Source: Buttiauxella agrestis (lineage in GTDB: Bacteria; Pseudomonadota; Gammaproteobacteria; Enterobacterales; Enterobacteriaceae). From it: a DNA stretch of 64,000 nt. Location of the stretch: contig NZ_UIGI01000001.1 in the NCBI RefSeq assembly GCF_900446255.1, positions 3,002,763 through 3,066,762 on the forward strand. Direction: 5' to 3'. The notes under the pieces were generated by a model that saw only the letters and a program-made list of their open reading frames with translations, had not been told where the DNA came from and did no database searches. Position numbers and translations under genes: made by a program. Positions 21,573 to 32,647 of this stretch are shown piece by piece. The stretch's first letter is position 1, and every line of letters starts with the position of its first letter.

Positions 21573-23487
21573 CTTCACTTCCCTCTTTTTTCGCCCATTG
21601 CTTACGTGGTTTTTTCTGCTCATCGGGCGCTTTAACGCCTTTGAAGGCATGATGAACCGGTTTGGTTCGCGCCTGGTGAATCAGGTCATATAACGTTTGC
21701 ACCAGCGGCTGCATGAAATCCTGATAACGGCACTGCTTTTCACTGATTTGCGTCAGCGTCGATTCCCACTGCGCCGTCATATCTGGCCTTGCAGCCAGTT
21801 CTGGCAGCGAGTGAATTAACGCCCGCCCGGCATCTGACGAGTGAATATAGCGCCCTTTTTTCACCAGAAACGTTCGTTTGAACAACAGTTCGATGATGCC
21901 GGCACGAGTCGCTTCTGTGCCTAATCCGTCCGTTGCGCGCAGGATCTTTTTCAGATCTTTATCCTGCACGAAGCGGGCAATCCCGGTCATTGCCGAAAGC
22001 AGCGTTGCATCGGTGAAATGGCGTGGCGGTTGGGTCTGGCGTTCAATCACCTCACCTTTTTCACACAGCAATTCATCCCCTTTGGCAACCACCGGCAGCG
22101 GCGTACCATCGTTTTCTTCATCGCGCTCTTTGCCGCCCAACAGCGTGCGCCAGCCTGCTTCGGCCAGGAAACGAGCTTTGGCGTTAAATTTGCCGCCAGC
22201 AATATCAAGATCGATGGTGCATTTGCGGAACACCGCATCGGCACAGAACTGCATTAAGTATTGTCGGGCGATCAGGTTGTAAACTTTAGATTCATTTTCA
22301 GAAAGCGAAATTTTAGAGCTACGTGCAGTCGGGATAATCGCGTGGTGAGCATCAACTTTTTTGTCATCCCAACAGCGGTTGCGCAGATCGGTATTCAGCG
22401 CAGGCTGCGGGAATAAATCAGGCTGGTGCACACTAATCGCATTCAGTACCGCGTGGCGCCCGGCAAAATGTTCATCCGGTAAGTAACGGCTATCCGAGCG
22501 CGGGTAAGTGATCAGTTTATGGGTTTCGTACAGTTTCTGGCAGATATCCAGCACGTTCTGTGCACTTAGCCCAAAACGTTTGGCCGCCTCGATTTGCAGG
22601 CTGGAGAGCGAAAACGGCAGCGGGGCGACTTCTGATTCCCGTTTATCATTATACGCGGTGACGATCGCCGGTTGCCCGCCGATACGGTTCACCACATGTT
22701 CAGCGAGCGGGCGATGCAGCAAGCGCCCCTCTTCGTCCTGATACGGTTCGCAAGATTCGCTTGGTTGCCACGTGGCGACAAATCGTTCATCCGCAGGCGT
22801 AACGATGTGCGCTTTGACTTCGAAGAAGTCTTTAGCGACGAAGTTCTCAATTTCTTCGTCGCGACGCACCACCAGCCCGAGAACCGGCGTTTGCACGCGC
22901 CCGACGGAGAGCACGCCCTGATAGCCCGCATTACGCCCCAGAATGGTGTAAGCGCGGGTCATGTTGATGCCGTAAAGCCAGTCGGCACGGGCGCGAGCCA
23001 GGGCTGAAACACACAGCGGAATAAATTCACTGTTCGCACGCAGGCGACTTATTGCGCGTTCTACCGCCTGCGGGTTGAGATCGTTTATCAGGCAGCGTTG
23101 AACCTGCTGACGCTTTTCCGGTGCCAGTTCCAGGTAGTCGAGAACTTCGTCCACCAGCAGTTGCCCTTCGCGATCCGGGTCGCCTGCATGAACCACTTCG
23201 TCAGCCTGGACGAGGAGTTTTTTGATGGCATTAAGCTGTTTAGTCACCGACGGGCGCGGCTGCAACTGCCATTTTTCCGGGACAATCGGCAAATCGGCAA
23301 GGTTCCAACGCGCGAAACGCGCATCGTAAGCATCCGGCTGGGCCTGTTCGAGCAAGTGGCCGATACACCAGGTAACGACTTGCCCATTACCACACTCAAT
23401 GAACCCATCGCCACGGCGGTGGGGCTTGGGTAGCACGTCAGCAATAGCGCGAGCGAGACTCGGTTTTTCGGCAATAAACAAACGCAT
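21499..23487 (-). CDS. topB: DNA topoisomerase III
   Basis: Topoisomerase III is a type IA enzyme that decatenates DNA with single-stranded regions and works with RecQ at stalled forks. The 662-residue protein has the TOPRIM start ([20 protein letters not shown]), the acidic [12 protein letters not shown] triad and the active-site tyrosine in the [14 protein letters not shown] segment. The C-terminal tail (from about residue 615) is Lys/Arg-rich and low complexity, as usual for DNA binding. The start at 23487 matches E. coli; six extra upstream codons overlap selD and are rejected. It begins 5 bp after selD ends. Confidence 0.96.
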   Translation of the reverse strand: MRLFIAEKPSLARAIADVLPKPHRRGDGFIECGNGQVVTWCIGHLLEQAQPDAYDARFARWNLADLPIVPEKWQLQPRPSVTKQLNAIKKLLVQADEVVHAGDPDREGQLLVDEVLDYLELAPEKRQQVQRCLINDLNPQAVERAISRLRANSEFIPLCVSALARARADWLYGINMTRAYTILGRNAGYQGVLSVGRVQTPVLGLVVRRDEEIENFVAKDFFEVKAHIVTPADERFVATWQPSESCEPYQDEEGRLLHRPLAEHVVNRIGGQPAIVTAYNDKRESEVAPLPFSLSSLQIEAAKRFGLSAQNVLDICQKLYETHKLITYPRSDSRYLPDEHFAGRHAVLNAISVHQPDLFPQPALNTDLRNRCWDDKKVDAHHAIIPTARSSKISLSENESKVYNLIARQYLMQFCADAVFRKCTIDLDIAGGKFNAKARFLAEAGWRTLLGGKERDEENDGTPLPVVAKGDELLCEKGEVIERQTQPPRHFTDATLLSAMTGIARFVQDKDLKKILRATDGLGTEATRAGIIELLFKRTFLVKKGRYIHSSDAGRALIHSLPELAARPDMTAQWESTLTQISEKQCRYQDFMQPLVQTLYDLIHQARTKPVHHAFKGVKAPDEQKKPRKQWAKKEGSEDETKKPARRRRGADDKPAGDGAAS

Positions 23488-23491
23488 CCGA

Positions 23492-24535
23492 CTAACGAAT
23501 CTCAATCATCGGGCGGCCCGCGCGTGCGGTTTTTAGCTCGCCAATCGCGGTCAGTTTGATGCCATTTTTTTCGGCGACGGCGGCAACGGCAGCTTCTGCG
23601 CTCTCTTCAACGGCCAGCAGCAAGCCGCCAGAGGTTTGCGGGTCACAGAGCAAATCACGCTGCGCCTGGGTCATTTCACCCATCAGGTAGCCGTAGCTGG
23701 CAAAGTTGCGCGAAGTACCGCCTGGCACGCAGCCCTGCGCGATGTAGTCTTCGACATTCGGCAATTTAGGGACTTTGTCGAACCAAACTTCGGCCTGAAT
23801 GCCTGCGCCCTGGCACATTTCGCTGAGATGGCCGAGCAGACCAAAACCGGTGACATCCGTCATGGCGGTGACGCCTTCGATATCGGCAAATTCGGCGCCA
23901 GGTTTGTTGAGTTGGCACATGACGTCTGCGGCCAGGCCGTAGTGTTCGGGTTTAAGCAGGGATTTTTTCTCAGCGGTGGTCAGCACGCCAATACCGAGCG
24001 GCTTGGTGAGGAACAGTTTGCAACCTGCGGTGGCCGAGCTGTTTTTCTTCACGCGGTCGGTAGGCACAATCCCGGTCACGGCGAGGCCAAAAATAGGCTC
24101 TGGTGCGTCAATGGAGTGACCACCCGCCAGAGAAATTCCGGCCTGCTGGCAAACAAAACGCCCACCTTCAATGACTTTACGCGCGATTTCTGGTGCCAGG
24201 GTGTTAATCGGCCAGCCAAGAATGGCGATAGCCATAATAGGTTTGCCGCCCATCGCGTAGATATCACTGATCGCGTTAGTGGCAGCAATGCGCCCAAAAT
24301 CGAAAGGGTCGTCGACGATCGGCATAAAGAAGTCGGTGGTGCTGATGACACAAGTGCCGTTGCCCAGATCGTATACCGCCGCATCATCACTGGTTTCGTT
24401 TCCTACCAGCAAGTTAGGGTCGACAAATTTAGCCTGCTCGGATTGCAGAATAGTTTGCAGGACTTTCGGGGAAATTTTGCAGCCGCAACCAGCTCCGTGG
24501 CTGTACTGCGTCAAACGAACGGTTTGCTCACTCAT
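23492..24535 (-). CDS. selD: Selenide, water dikinase (selenophosphate synthetase)
   Basis: SelD makes selenophosphate from selenide and ATP, the selenium donor for selenocysteine and selenouridine. The 347-residue protein keeps the active-site Cys17 and Lys20 in GAGCGCK, encoded as ordinary cysteine rather than selenocysteine. It also keeps the Asp-rich metal site DDAAVYDLG, the [13 protein letters not shown] segment and [12 protein letters not shown]. The gene is followed closely by topB, as in E. coli. Confidence 0.97.
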   Translation of the reverse strand: MSEQTVRLTQYSHGAGCGCKISPKVLQTILQSEQAKFVDPNLLVGNETSDDAAVYDLGNGTCVISTTDFFMPIVDDPFDFGRIAATNAISDIYAMGGKPIMAIAILGWPINTLAPEIARKVIEGGRFVCQQAGISLAGGHSIDAPEPIFGLAVTGIVPTDRVKKNSSATAGCKLFLTKPLGIGVLTTAEKKSLLKPEHYGLAADVMCQLNKPGAEFADIEGVTAMTDVTGFGLLGHLSEMCQGAGIQAEVWFDKVPKLPNVEDYIAQGCVPGGTSRNFASYGYLMGEMTQAQRDLLCDPQTSGGLLLAVEESAEAAVAAVAEKNGIKLTAIGELKTARAGRPMIEIR

Positions 24536-24653
24536 GGACTACTCCTGTCATTGGCAATGCCGCTATGGTAACTCTTCGGCCAGGGAGTAGTAAGTATCAG
24601 TGTCTGAATTGCGCCATTGCTGGTCACAATCCAGACAGCTTTTATGTGATTGC

Positions 24654-25205
24654 TTAGAATTTGTGCACAAATGGAGCGATGTCTGGCACGCTGACGGTGG
24701 TAGACGCTTTAAGCTGCGGCGTTCCCAGATAGAGGAAACCCACCACTTCGTCTTGCTCACGACACTTGAGCGCGTCACGCACGGCTTCGCTTTCAGTCCA
24801 GATTCCTGTGCGCCAGATGCCGTTGTAACCCTGAGCCACTGCCGCCATCTGCATCGCCATAACAGCGCAACCCGCAGAGACCACTTGCTCCCAGACCGGG
24901 ACTTTGTGATTGTCATCGCAATGCGCGACGACCGCGATAATCATTGGCGCACGGAACGGAGCGGTGCGCGCTTTTTCAATGCCCTTTTCCTCCTGCTCTT
25001 CAGCGATGGCAGCCTGTTCCATCACTTTGCTAAAGCGCTCACGCCCTTCGCCTTCGATGATGGTGAAACGCCACGGCTGTAATGTGCCGTGGTCCGGCGC
25101 ACGCATACCCGCACGAATAATGTTATTCAGGACATCGCCTGCGGGAGCAGGTTCTACCAGGCGGGAAGCGCTGCGACGGTTAAGTAGTAGTTCGAGTGCA
25201 TCCAT
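24654..25205 (-). CDS. ydjA: Nitroreductase family protein YdjA
   Basis: YdjA is a minimal FMN-dependent nitroreductase-family oxidoreductase of 183 residues. Motifs include the N-terminal [15 protein letters not shown]-binding arm, [17 protein letters not shown], and [12 protein letters not shown]. The physiological substrate is unknown. The start at 25205 follows AGGAG and matches E. coli; a longer frame to 25334 is rejected. The gene diverges from sppA and sits upstream of selD, as in E. coli. Confidence 0.93.
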   Translation of the reverse strand: MDALELLLNRRSASRLVEPAPAGDVLNNIIRAGMRAPDHGTLQPWRFTIIEGEGRERFSKVMEQAAIAEEQEEKGIEKARTAPFRAPMIIAVVAHCDDNHKVPVWEQVVSAGCAVMAMQMAAVAQGYNGIWRTGIWTESEAVRDALKCREQDEVVGFLYLGTPQLKASTTVSVPDIAPFVHKF

Positions 25206-25364
25206 TTGAAAACTCCTGTAATGATTTTTAACGGCAAAACTAACACAGCAGGTGAATTTGTTACAGCGCAGGGCAGATTTCCTACTGACTTTCGCCCTGG
25301 AGGTATTTAGGATAGCGGTAACTTTGGCTGTCACACGCAGCTTGCCAGAAATAACGGAGTATTC

Positions 25365-27215
25365 ATGCGCACCATTGGGCGATTTGTTGCCGGTTTTTTT
25401 AAGTGGACCTGGCGTCTGCTTAACTTTATTCGAGAGTTTATTCTCAACCTGTTTTTAGTGCTGTTGGTTCTGGTCGGCGTTGGCATCTGGATGCAGCTGA
25501 ACAGCGCTCCAGCCGAGCCTGCGCGGGGTGCGTTGCTGCTGGATATTACTGGTGTGGTGGTCGATAAACCGTCGGTGAGTAATAAGCTGGGCGTGATTGG
25601 CCGCCAGTTGCTGGGTGCCAGTTCTGACCGCTTGCAGGAAAACTCGCTGTTTGATGTGGTCGATACCATTCGTCAGGCTAAAGATGACCGCAACATCACC
25701 GGAATTGTGCTGGACTTAAAAGAGTTCGCCGGTGGCGATCAGCCTTCGATGCAATATATCGGCAAAGCACTGCGTGAATTCCGCGACAGCGGCAAGCCGG
25801 TTTACGCCGTGGGTGACAGCTATAACCAGGGTCAATATTACCTGGCCAGTTTCGCCAATAAAATCTGGCTCTCGCCACAAGGTATGGTGGATTTACACGG
25901 TTTTGCGACAAACTCCCTGTATTACAAAACGCTGCTGGATAAGCTGAAAGTCTCCACGCACATCTTCCGCGTCGGCACCTATAAGTCTGCCGTGGAACCG
26001 TATATTCGTGACGATATGTCCCCTGCTGCGCGTGAAGCCGATAGCCGCTGGATTGGTGAGCTGTGGCAAAACTATCTCGCGACGATTGCCGCTAACCGCC
26101 AGATAACGCCTGATCAGGTATTCCCTGGGGCACAAGGTCTGCTTGATAGCCTGCAAAAACTCGGTGGCGATACGGCGAAATATGCGTTGGATAACAAGCT
26201 AGTAGATGAACTGGCCAGCAGCGCCACCATCGATAAAGCCATGGTGAAACAGTTTGGCTGGAACAAAGAAAACAAAGATTTCAGCTACACCAGTATGTAT
26301 GACTACGTGGTGAAAAAACCGGCTGATAGCGGAGATGCAATTGCTGTCATCATCGCCAATGGCGCAATTATGGATGGCGAGGAAACGCCAGGCCAGGTCG
26401 GCGGTGATACCACGGCAATGCAAATTCGCGAAGCGCGTCTTGACCCTAAAGTGAAGGCAATTGTGCTGCGTGTTAACAGCCCTGGCGGCAGCGTTACGGC
26501 GTCAGAAGTGATCCGTGATGAACTGGAAGCCGCGCGTGCGGCGGGCAAACCTCTCGTGGTTTCGATGGGCGGAATGGCAGCATCAGGCGGCTACTGGATT
26601 TCAACTCCAGCCAATTATATTGTCGCCAGCCCGAACACCCTGACCGGCTCGATTGGTATTTTTGGCGTGATCAATACCGTTGAAAATAGTCTTGATTCGA
26701 TTGGCGTTCATACTGATGGCGTGGCAACTTCGCCATTAGCGGATGTGGCGGTGACGAAATCGTTACCACCGGAAGTTCAGCAGATGATGCAGTTGACCAT
26801 CGAAAATGGCTATAAGCGCTTCGTTAACCTGGTGGCGGATTCGCGTAAGAAGACACCGGAGCAAATTGATGCCATCGCGCAAGGTCATGTCTGGACCGGC
26901 CAGGATGCGAAAGCGAACGGGCTGGTCGATAGCCTCGGTGATTTCGATGATGCCGTAGCGAAAGCGGCAGAACTGGCGAAGCTGAAAACCTGGCACCTGG
27001 ATTTCTGGCAGGATGACCCGAGCTTTATCGATATGGTGTTTGATAGCATGAGCGGTTCCGTGCGCGCCATGTTGCCGCAAGCGTTGCAGGCATATTTGCC
27101 CGCGCCACTGGCTGAAGCTGCGTTAGCCGTTAAAGCGCAAAACGATAAGTTTGGCACCATGAATGACCCGCAAAACCGTTACGCTTTCTGCCTCACTTGT
27201 GGTGATGTGCGATAA
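25365..27215 (+). CDS. sppA: Signal peptide peptidase SppA (protease IV)
   Basis: SppA degrades cleaved signal peptides at the inner membrane. The 616-residue protein has one N-terminal membrane anchor (residues about 20-45) and two tandem peptidase S49 domains. The Ser/Lys dyad is split between halves: the lysine in [19 protein letters not shown] and the nucleophilic Ser in [13 protein letters not shown]. The C-terminal half also has [13 protein letters not shown]. Length equals the E. coli enzyme within two residues. The GGAG ribosome site precedes the ATG at 25365. The gene diverges from ydjA and precedes ansA. Confidence 0.96.
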   Translation: MRTIGRFVAGFFKWTWRLLNFIREFILNLFLVLLVLVGVGIWMQLNSAPAEPARGALLLDITGVVVDKPSVSNKLGVIGRQLLGASSDRLQENSLFDVVDTIRQAKDDRNITGIVLDLKEFAGGDQPSMQYIGKALREFRDSGKPVYAVGDSYNQGQYYLASFANKIWLSPQGMVDLHGFATNSLYYKTLLDKLKVSTHIFRVGTYKSAVEPYIRDDMSPAAREADSRWIGELWQNYLATIAANRQITPDQVFPGAQGLLDSLQKLGGDTAKYALDNKLVDELASSATIDKAMVKQFGWNKENKDFSYTSMYDYVVKKPADSGDAIAVIIANGAIMDGEETPGQVGGDTTAMQIREARLDPKVKAIVLRVNSPGGSVTASEVIRDELEAARAAGKPLVVSMGGMAASGGYWISTPANYIVASPNTLTGSIGIFGVINTVENSLDSIGVHTDGVATSPLADVAVTKSLPPEVQQMMQLTIENGYKRFVNLVADSRKKTPEQIDAIAQGHVWTGQDAKANGLVDSLGDFDDAVAKAAELAKLKTWHLDFWQDDPSFIDMVFDSMSGSVRAMLPQALQAYLPAPLAEAALAVKAQNDKFGTMNDPQNRYAFCLTCGDVR

Positions 27216-27229
27216 TTCATAACTTCCAG

Positions 27230-27290
27230 GGTGGATGAGCGTCGCGCCATCCACCGCTTTTTAAGGCGGGTGACACTTCGTTTACCCGCC
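27230..27290 (+). repeat. Twin hairpins between sppA and ansA
   Basis: Two adjacent stem-loops follow sppA. GGTGGATG/CATCCACC is at 27230-27237 and 27248-27255; GGCGGGT/ACCCGCC is at 27265-27271 and 27284-27290. The second stem has a CACTTCGTTT loop. They resemble intergenic REP-like palindromes of enterobacteria. The run of T at 27258-27262 after the first hairpin could terminate sppA transcription. Confidence 0.6.
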
Positions 27291-27316
27291 CTACATTGCT
27301 GATGTGAAACCATTCC

Positions 27317-28333
27317 ATGCAAAAAAAATCCATCTACGTTGCCTATACCGGCGGTACTATCGGTATGCAACGATCTGAACACGGTTACATTCCCGTTTCC
27401 GGGCACCTGCAACGCCAGTTGGCGTTGATGCCAGAATTCCACCGCCAGGAAATGCCTGATTTCACCATTCATGAATATCAGCCGCTGATGGACTCCTCGG
27501 ATATGACCCCCGAGGACTGGCAGCACATCGCCGATGACATCAAAGCGCATTACGACGAGTACGACGGTTTCGTGATTTTGCACGGCACTGACACGATGGC
27601 ATTCACCGCCTCAGCGCTGTCGTTTATGCTGGAAAATCTGAGCAAGCCCGTGATTGTGACCGGCTCACAGATCCCTTTAGCTGAATTGCGCTCGGACGGG
27701 CAGATTAACCTGCTCAACTCGTTGTATGTGGCGGCAAATTTCCCGATTAATGAAGTCACATTGTTCTTTAATAATCGTCTGTATCGCGGCAACCGCACCA
27801 CCAAAGCGCACGCTGACGGTTTCGACGCATTTGCCTCACCCAATTTGGCACCGTTGCTTGAAGCGGGAATTCACATTCGCCGCCTGAATACGCCACCCGC
27901 GCCGCACGGTGATGGAGAACTGATCGTTCACCCGATTACACCGCAGCCGATTGGCGTGGTAACGATTTACCCGGGCATTTCGGCAGATGTAGTCGGTAAC
28001 TTCTTACGCCAGCCGGTAAAAGCGTTGATATTGCGTTCCTATGGTGTGGGTAATGCGCCACAGCACGGCGCGTTCCTCAAGGAGTTACAAGAAGCCTCTT
28101 CACGCGGCATTGTGGTAGTAAACCTCACGCAATGTATGTCCGGTAAAGTGAATATGGGGGGTTATGCCACGGGTAATGCGCTAGCTCAGGCAGGCGTTAT
28201 CAGCGGCTATGATATGACGGTAGAGGCCACGCTGACTAAACTTCATTATTTGCTTAGCCAGAATCTCGACGTGCAGGCCATACGCGAAGCGATGTCGCTT
28301 AACTTACGTGGCGAACTGACTCCAGATGAGTAA
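27317..28333 (+). CDS. ansA: L-asparaginase I, cytoplasmic
   Basis: AnsA hydrolyses L-asparagine to aspartate and ammonia in the cytoplasm with low substrate affinity. The 338-residue protein shows both threonine motifs of the family: YTGGTIGM near the N-terminus and VILHGTDTMAFTASAL with the Thr-Asp pair around residues 91-92. It lacks a signal peptide, distinguishing it from periplasmic AnsB. pncA follows after 9 bp, so the two form an amidase operon as in E. coli. Confidence 0.96.
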   Translation: MQKKSIYVAYTGGTIGMQRSEHGYIPVSGHLQRQLALMPEFHRQEMPDFTIHEYQPLMDSSDMTPEDWQHIADDIKAHYDEYDGFVILHGTDTMAFTASALSFMLENLSKPVIVTGSQIPLAELRSDGQINLLNSLYVAANFPINEVTLFFNNRLYRGNRTTKAHADGFDAFASPNLAPLLEAGIHIRRLNTPPAPHGDGELIVHPITPQPIGVVTIYPGISADVVGNFLRQPVKALILRSYGVGNAPQHGAFLKELQEASSRGIVVVNLTQCMSGKVNMGGYATGNALAQAGVISGYDMTVEATLTKLHYLLSQNLDVQAIREAMSLNLRGELTPDE

Positions 28334-28342
28334 GGAGAAACC

Positions 28343-28972
28343 ATGAAACGTGCTTTGTTATTGGTTGATTTACAAAATGATTTTTGTGCCGGTGGCGCAC
28401 TCGCCGTCCCGGAAGGTGATAGCACGATTGATATCGCTAACACCTTGATAAGCTACTGCAAAGCAAAGGGCGATGCCGTGGTTGCAACCCAGGACTGGCA
28501 CCCCGCCAATCATGGGAGTTTTGCCAGCGTTCAGCGAACCGAACCGTTTTCACAGGGGAAGCTCGACGGGCTTCGCCAAACCTGGTGGCCGGATCATTGC
28601 GTGCAGAACAGCGAAGGAGCAAAGCTCCATCCTTTGCTCAATACTCATGAAATAGAGGCTGTTTTTCAAAAAGGCGAAAACCCGCAGATTGATAGCTACA
28701 GCGCGTTTTTCGATAACGGGCATCGTCAAAAAACTCAACTTGATGACTGGCTCTACCGCAAAGAGATTAAACAGCTCGTGGTGATTGGCTTGGCGACAGA
28801 CTATTGTGTGAAGTTCACCGTACTCGACGCCCTGTCGCTCAGTTATGACGTCACCGTGATTACAGATGGCTGCCGCGCGGTGAATCTGCATCCTCAGGAT
28901 AGTCTGCGAGCGTACCAGGATATGTCTGCCGCTGGCGCAACGCTAATGACACTGGCTGATTTTACTTACTAA
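28343..28972 (+). CDS. pncA: Nicotinamidase
   Basis: PncA deamidates nicotinamide to nicotinate for NAD salvage. It also hydrolyses pyrazinamide. The 209-residue isochorismatase-fold protein shows the catalytic Asp10 in LVDLQNDF, the metal ligands in ATQDWHPANHGSF, and the nucleophilic Cys in GLATDYCVKFT. It is co-transcribed with ansA at 9-bp spacing behind an AGGAG site. A short GC hairpin follows at 28992-29009. Confidence 0.96.
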   Translation: MKRALLLVDLQNDFCAGGALAVPEGDSTIDIANTLISYCKAKGDAVVATQDWHPANHGSFASVQRTEPFSQGKLDGLRQTWWPDHCVQNSEGAKLHPLLNTHEIEAVFQKGENPQIDSYSAFFDNGHRQKTQLDDWLYRKEIKQLVVIGLATDYCVKFTVLDALSLSYDVTVITDGCRAVNLHPQDSLRAYQDMSAAGATLMTLADFTY

Positions 28973-28991
28973 ATTACTTACCCGGTTCCCC

Positions 28992-29009
28992 AGGGCGTGA
29001 AAGCGCCCT
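28992..29009 (+). terminator. Hairpin after pncA
   Basis: AGGGCG-tgaaag-CGCCCT forms a perfect 6-bp stem 19 bp after the pncA stop. It is followed by a pyrimidine-rich CCTTTCTTTA tail. It probably terminates the ansA-pncA operon. Confidence 0.6.
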
Positions 29010-29063
29010 CCTTTCTTTATTCGATTCCGCTCTCATTCTTAACTTTTAATGCTCGCTCATTTC

Positions 29064-29077
29064 TGAGAGCGCTCTCA
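29064..29077. promoter_or_regulatory. Perfect 14-bp palindrome upstream of the chitinase
   Basis: TGAGAGCGCTCTCA is an uninterrupted palindrome with a central CG, the architecture of LacI/GalR-family operators. It lies about 100 bp before the chitinase ATG and abuts a possible -10 element (CATAAT, 29076-29081), where a repressor would block RNA polymerase. No LacI-family regulator gene is visible in the window, so the binding protein must be encoded elsewhere. Confidence 0.6.
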
Positions 29078-29176
29078 TAATGAATTTGTTTATTAATGCA
29101 GCAACTTAGCTGCGTTTATTTTGCCTTCCGTCCCCTCTGGTTACTGAAGGCTTGCTCGTCAAAGAGGAACTACCCT

Positions 29177-30448
29177 ATGGTCTTCACGCGTAAACTGCTG
29201 CCGTTACTGGCAGTGATACAGATCGCTTGTGCCGGTGTGGCTCAGGCAAGCTCTTACCTCTCAGTCGGTTATTTCAACGGTGGAGGCGACGTCACAGCCG
29301 GACCGGGCGGCGATATAGATAAACTCGATGTACGCCAGATAACGCACCTCAACTATTCGTTTGGTCTGATTTATAACAATGAAAAAGACGAAACAAACCC
29401 TGCACTGAAGGATGCGTCGAAACTGCATCAAATTTGGTTGTCACCGAAAGTGATGGCCGATCTGGAAAAGATCCCCGACCTACGTAAACAAAATCCTTCC
29501 CTGAAAGTGCTGCTATCGGTTGGCGGTTGGGGCGCGCGTGGCTTCTCAGGTGCTGCGGCGACACCAGAAAACCGTGCGATATTTATCCACTCAGCGCAGG
29601 AGGTTATTAAACGTTACGGGCTGGATGGTATCGATCTTGACTGGGAGTATCCGGTGAATGGGGCGTGGGGTTTGGTGAATAGCCTGCCGGAGGATAAAGC
29701 GAACTTTACCGCGCTACTCAACGAAATGCGGGCCGCGTTAGGTAAAGAAAAACTTCTGACCATCGCCGTGGGCGCTAACGTGAAAAGCCCAACCGAGTGG
29801 GTGGATGTAAAAGCCATTGCGCCAGCGCTGGATTACATCAATCTGATGACCTACGACATGGCATACGGCACGCAATATTTTAACGCCAATCTTTATGATT
29901 CAAAAACCTGGCCGACTGTGGCCGCTGCGGATAACTACAACGTTAACTTTGTCGTGGATAACTACATTAAAGCCGGTTTGAAGCCTGCGCAGATGAACCT
30001 GGGAATTGGCTTCTACGGACGAATCCCTAAACGTGCAACCGAACCAGGCATTGACTGGGATAAGCCAGACGCCGCTAAAAACCCGGTGACACAGCCCTAT
30101 TTCGGCGATACCGAGAAAGCCTTGTTTATGTCTATGGGCGTTGACCTGACAAAAGACAGTTACATGAAATACAACGACATTGTCAGCAAACTACTTAACG
30201 ATCCGCAAAAGCGCTTTACGGAAAACTGGGATAACGATGCGCATGTTCCGTATCTGACCATTAAGTCTGCTGAAGGCAAAGATCTGTTCGCTATTTCGTA
30301 TGAGAACCCACGTTCTGTGGCAATCAAGGCGGAGTACATCAAAGCGAAAGGATTGGGTGGCGCGATGTTCTGGGAGTACGGCGCGGATGACAACAATAAA
30401 CTGGCGAAAGAGTTAGCCAAAGATTTGGGCATTAAAACCGAGCATTAA
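29177..30448 (+). CDS. Secreted glycoside hydrolase family 18 chitinase
   Basis: This is a family 18 chitinase, expected to hydrolyse beta-1,4-N-acetylglucosamine polymers with retention through substrate assistance. The 423-residue precursor has a signal peptide (VFTRKLLPLLAVIQIACAG, cleavage near VAQA/SSY). Both GH18 signatures are present: LLSVGGWGA at about 112-120 and DGIDLDWEYP at 150-159, with catalytic Glu157 and its supporting Asp residues. A late MFWEYGADD segment completes the barrel. No chitin-binding domain is seen. The ATG at 29177 has AGAGGAA upstream. The gene occupies the place of the ydjE-ydjJ genes of E. coli between pncA and yeaC. A hairpin terminator follows. Confidence 0.92.
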   Translation: MVFTRKLLPLLAVIQIACAGVAQASSYLSVGYFNGGGDVTAGPGGDIDKLDVRQITHLNYSFGLIYNNEKDETNPALKDASKLHQIWLSPKVMADLEKIPDLRKQNPSLKVLLSVGGWGARGFSGAAATPENRAIFIHSAQEVIKRYGLDGIDLDWEYPVNGAWGLVNSLPEDKANFTALLNEMRAALGKEKLLTIAVGANVKSPTEWVDVKAIAPALDYINLMTYDMAYGTQYFNANLYDSKTWPTVAAADNYNVNFVVDNYIKAGLKPAQMNLGIGFYGRIPKRATEPGIDWDKPDAAKNPVTQPYFGDTEKALFMSMGVDLTKDSYMKYNDIVSKLLNDPQKRFTENWDNDAHVPYLTIKSAEGKDLFAISYENPRSVAIKAEYIKAKGLGGAMFWEYGADDNNKLAKELAKDLGIKTEH

Positions 30449-30463
30449 TGAATCAGCGTGTAT

Positions 30464-30492
30464 GGCGGGCAACGCAAGGTTACCCGCCTTTT
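30464..30492 (+). terminator. Terminator after the chitinase gene
   Basis: GGCGGG and CCCGCC (30464-30469, 30483-30488) form a stem followed by TTTT. It separates the chitinase from the converging yeaC gene. Confidence 0.6.
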
Positions 30493-30497
30493 CAAAT

Positions 30498-30776
30498 TTA
30501 GAGCTTCACCGTCAAAATCGGCGCAGGCTCAATACCAAACTCCGCTTTGAGCTGCTGCTTACTTTTCATCACGATATTGCCATCGGTGCCAATGGTCATA
30601 TGCTGCGGGTCAGTGTTGTGACGCGTCTGCCACATCATTACCAGCTGTAGGCTGTTCTCTTTTTGGTCTGGGGTCAACGCCACACCGTCAGGCCATTTTC
30701 CCAGCTCAACGGCTGTCACCAGACGTTGATAAACTTCCGGTGTCATTGTGTCTAACATTTCATCCAGGTTCATCAT
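30498..30776 (-). CDS. yeaC: DUF1315 family protein YeaC
   Basis: YeaC is a 92-residue cytoplasmic protein of unknown function (DUF1315). The family core is plainly visible: MTPEVYQRLVTAVELGKWPD, GVALTPDQKENSLQLVMMWQ and MKSKQQLKAEFGI. No signal peptide or membrane helix is seen. It lies 39 bp after msrB on the same strand, as in E. coli, and is probably co-transcribed with it. Confidence 0.9.
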   Translation of the reverse strand: MMNLDEMLDTMTPEVYQRLVTAVELGKWPDGVALTPDQKENSLQLVMMWQTRHNTDPQHMTIGTDGNIVMKSKQQLKAEFGIEPAPILTVKL

Positions 30777-30815
30777 GCGGCAAGTTCCTGTGGAATAATT
30801 TGCTGAATCGATTTT

Positions 30816-31229
30816 TCAACCTTCGGTTTGTTCACCGTTTTTATCATCAGTGAAGTTTAGCGAGGCTGAGTTTACGCAGTAGCGCTCACCGGAAGGCTGC
30901 GGGCCATCGGGGAAAACATGGCCTAAATGCGCCTCACAGTTGCTGCAACGGATCTCAACACGTTCCATACCATGTGAAAAATCTTTGATATAGCGGATAG
31001 CGTCGTCGCTCACTGGCTCGTAGAAGCTAGGCCAGCCGCAGCCTGAGTCATATTTGGACTCTGACATAAACAGCGGTGCATCACAGACCAGGCAATGATA
31101 GACACCATCACGTTTGTTATGCAGTAAACGTCCAGAAAACGGTGGCTCAGTGCCATGTTTCTGCGTGACATAGAACTGCATTTCAGACAGGTTTTTTTTA
31201 GATGAATCAGGAGGTAATTGATTAGCCAT
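30816..31229 (-). CDS. msrB: Peptide-methionine (R)-S-oxide reductase MsrB
   Basis: MsrB reduces the R-epimer of methionine sulfoxide in proteins, using thioredoxin. The 137-residue protein has two zinc-binding CxxC pairs (CLVC and CSNC), the [10 protein letters not shown] motif, and the catalytic Cys in [13 protein letters not shown]. It diverges from gapA across 346 bp, the same arrangement as E. coli yeaA-gapA. Confidence 0.96.
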   Translation of the reverse strand: MANQLPPDSSKKNLSEMQFYVTQKHGTEPPFSGRLLHNKRDGVYHCLVCDAPLFMSESKYDSGCGWPSFYEPVSDDAIRYIKDFSHGMERVEIRCSNCEAHLGHVFPDGPQPSGERYCVNSASLNFTDDKNGEQTEG

Positions 31230-31350
31230 ATGCGTACATCTCGTGCAGTGGGTGCTGTGACTGATAACAGCATGATTCTAACAAAAAATTAACAACGCCG
31301 TGCTGTTTTTTGTTCTAAACTTAGCCCTGAATTTCTGGCGCAGCGTCATT

Positions 31351-31366
31351 TGTGATCGCCGTCACA
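31351..31366. promoter_or_regulatory. CRP-binding site in the msrB-gapA region
   Basis: TGTGATCGCCGTCACA matches the CRP consensus TGTGA-N6-TCACA at every specified base. It lies 210 bp before the gapA ATG. E. coli gapA has a catabolite-activated promoter, which this site would serve; it could also act on msrB. Confidence 0.8.
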
Positions 31367-31504
31367 TTTTTGTTGGAATTGATCTTTAAAATTCCTCGCA
31401 TCGTCCCCATTTGGATAAAGAGCCAAAAGGGAAGCGCGAGGCGGTTCAGTCGTTCAAATGATGTCCATAGGATTGATTTGTCGCAATGATTGACACGATT
31501 CCGC

Positions 31505-31532
31505 TTGACGCTGAGTAAGGTTTTTGTAATTT
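31505..31532 (+). promoter_or_regulatory. Probable sigma-70 promoter of gapA
   Basis: TTGACG at 31505-31510 and TAATTT at 31527-31532 are separated by 16 bp and stand about 44 bp before the gapA start. This fits the strong proximal promoter of gapA in enterobacteria. The hexamer assignment is by eye. Confidence 0.5.
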
Positions 31533-31563
31533 TACAGGCAACCTTTTATTCACTAACAAATAG

Positions 31564-32571
<1,008 letters not shown>

Positions 32572-32594
32572 GTTGAGATGAGTCATTAATCCTG

Positions 32595-32622
32595 AAGGGC
32601 GACTGTGGTCGCCCTTTTTTTT
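32595..32622 (+). terminator. Intrinsic terminator of gapA
   Basis: AAGGGCGAC and GTCGCCCTT form a perfect 9-bp stem with a TGTG loop (32595-32616), followed by a run of T to 32622. Confidence 0.9.
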
Positions 32623-32647
32623 CGCCTTTGATCGATAGGTTGAACAA

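Noticed and set aside
23492-24535. Possible selenocysteine in SelD
   Set aside because: The active-site codon is an ordinary cysteine codon and no in-frame TGA interrupts the gene.
23636-24571. 311-codon frame opposite selD
   Set aside because: Antisense shadow of a conserved gene without ribosome site or recognisable domain.
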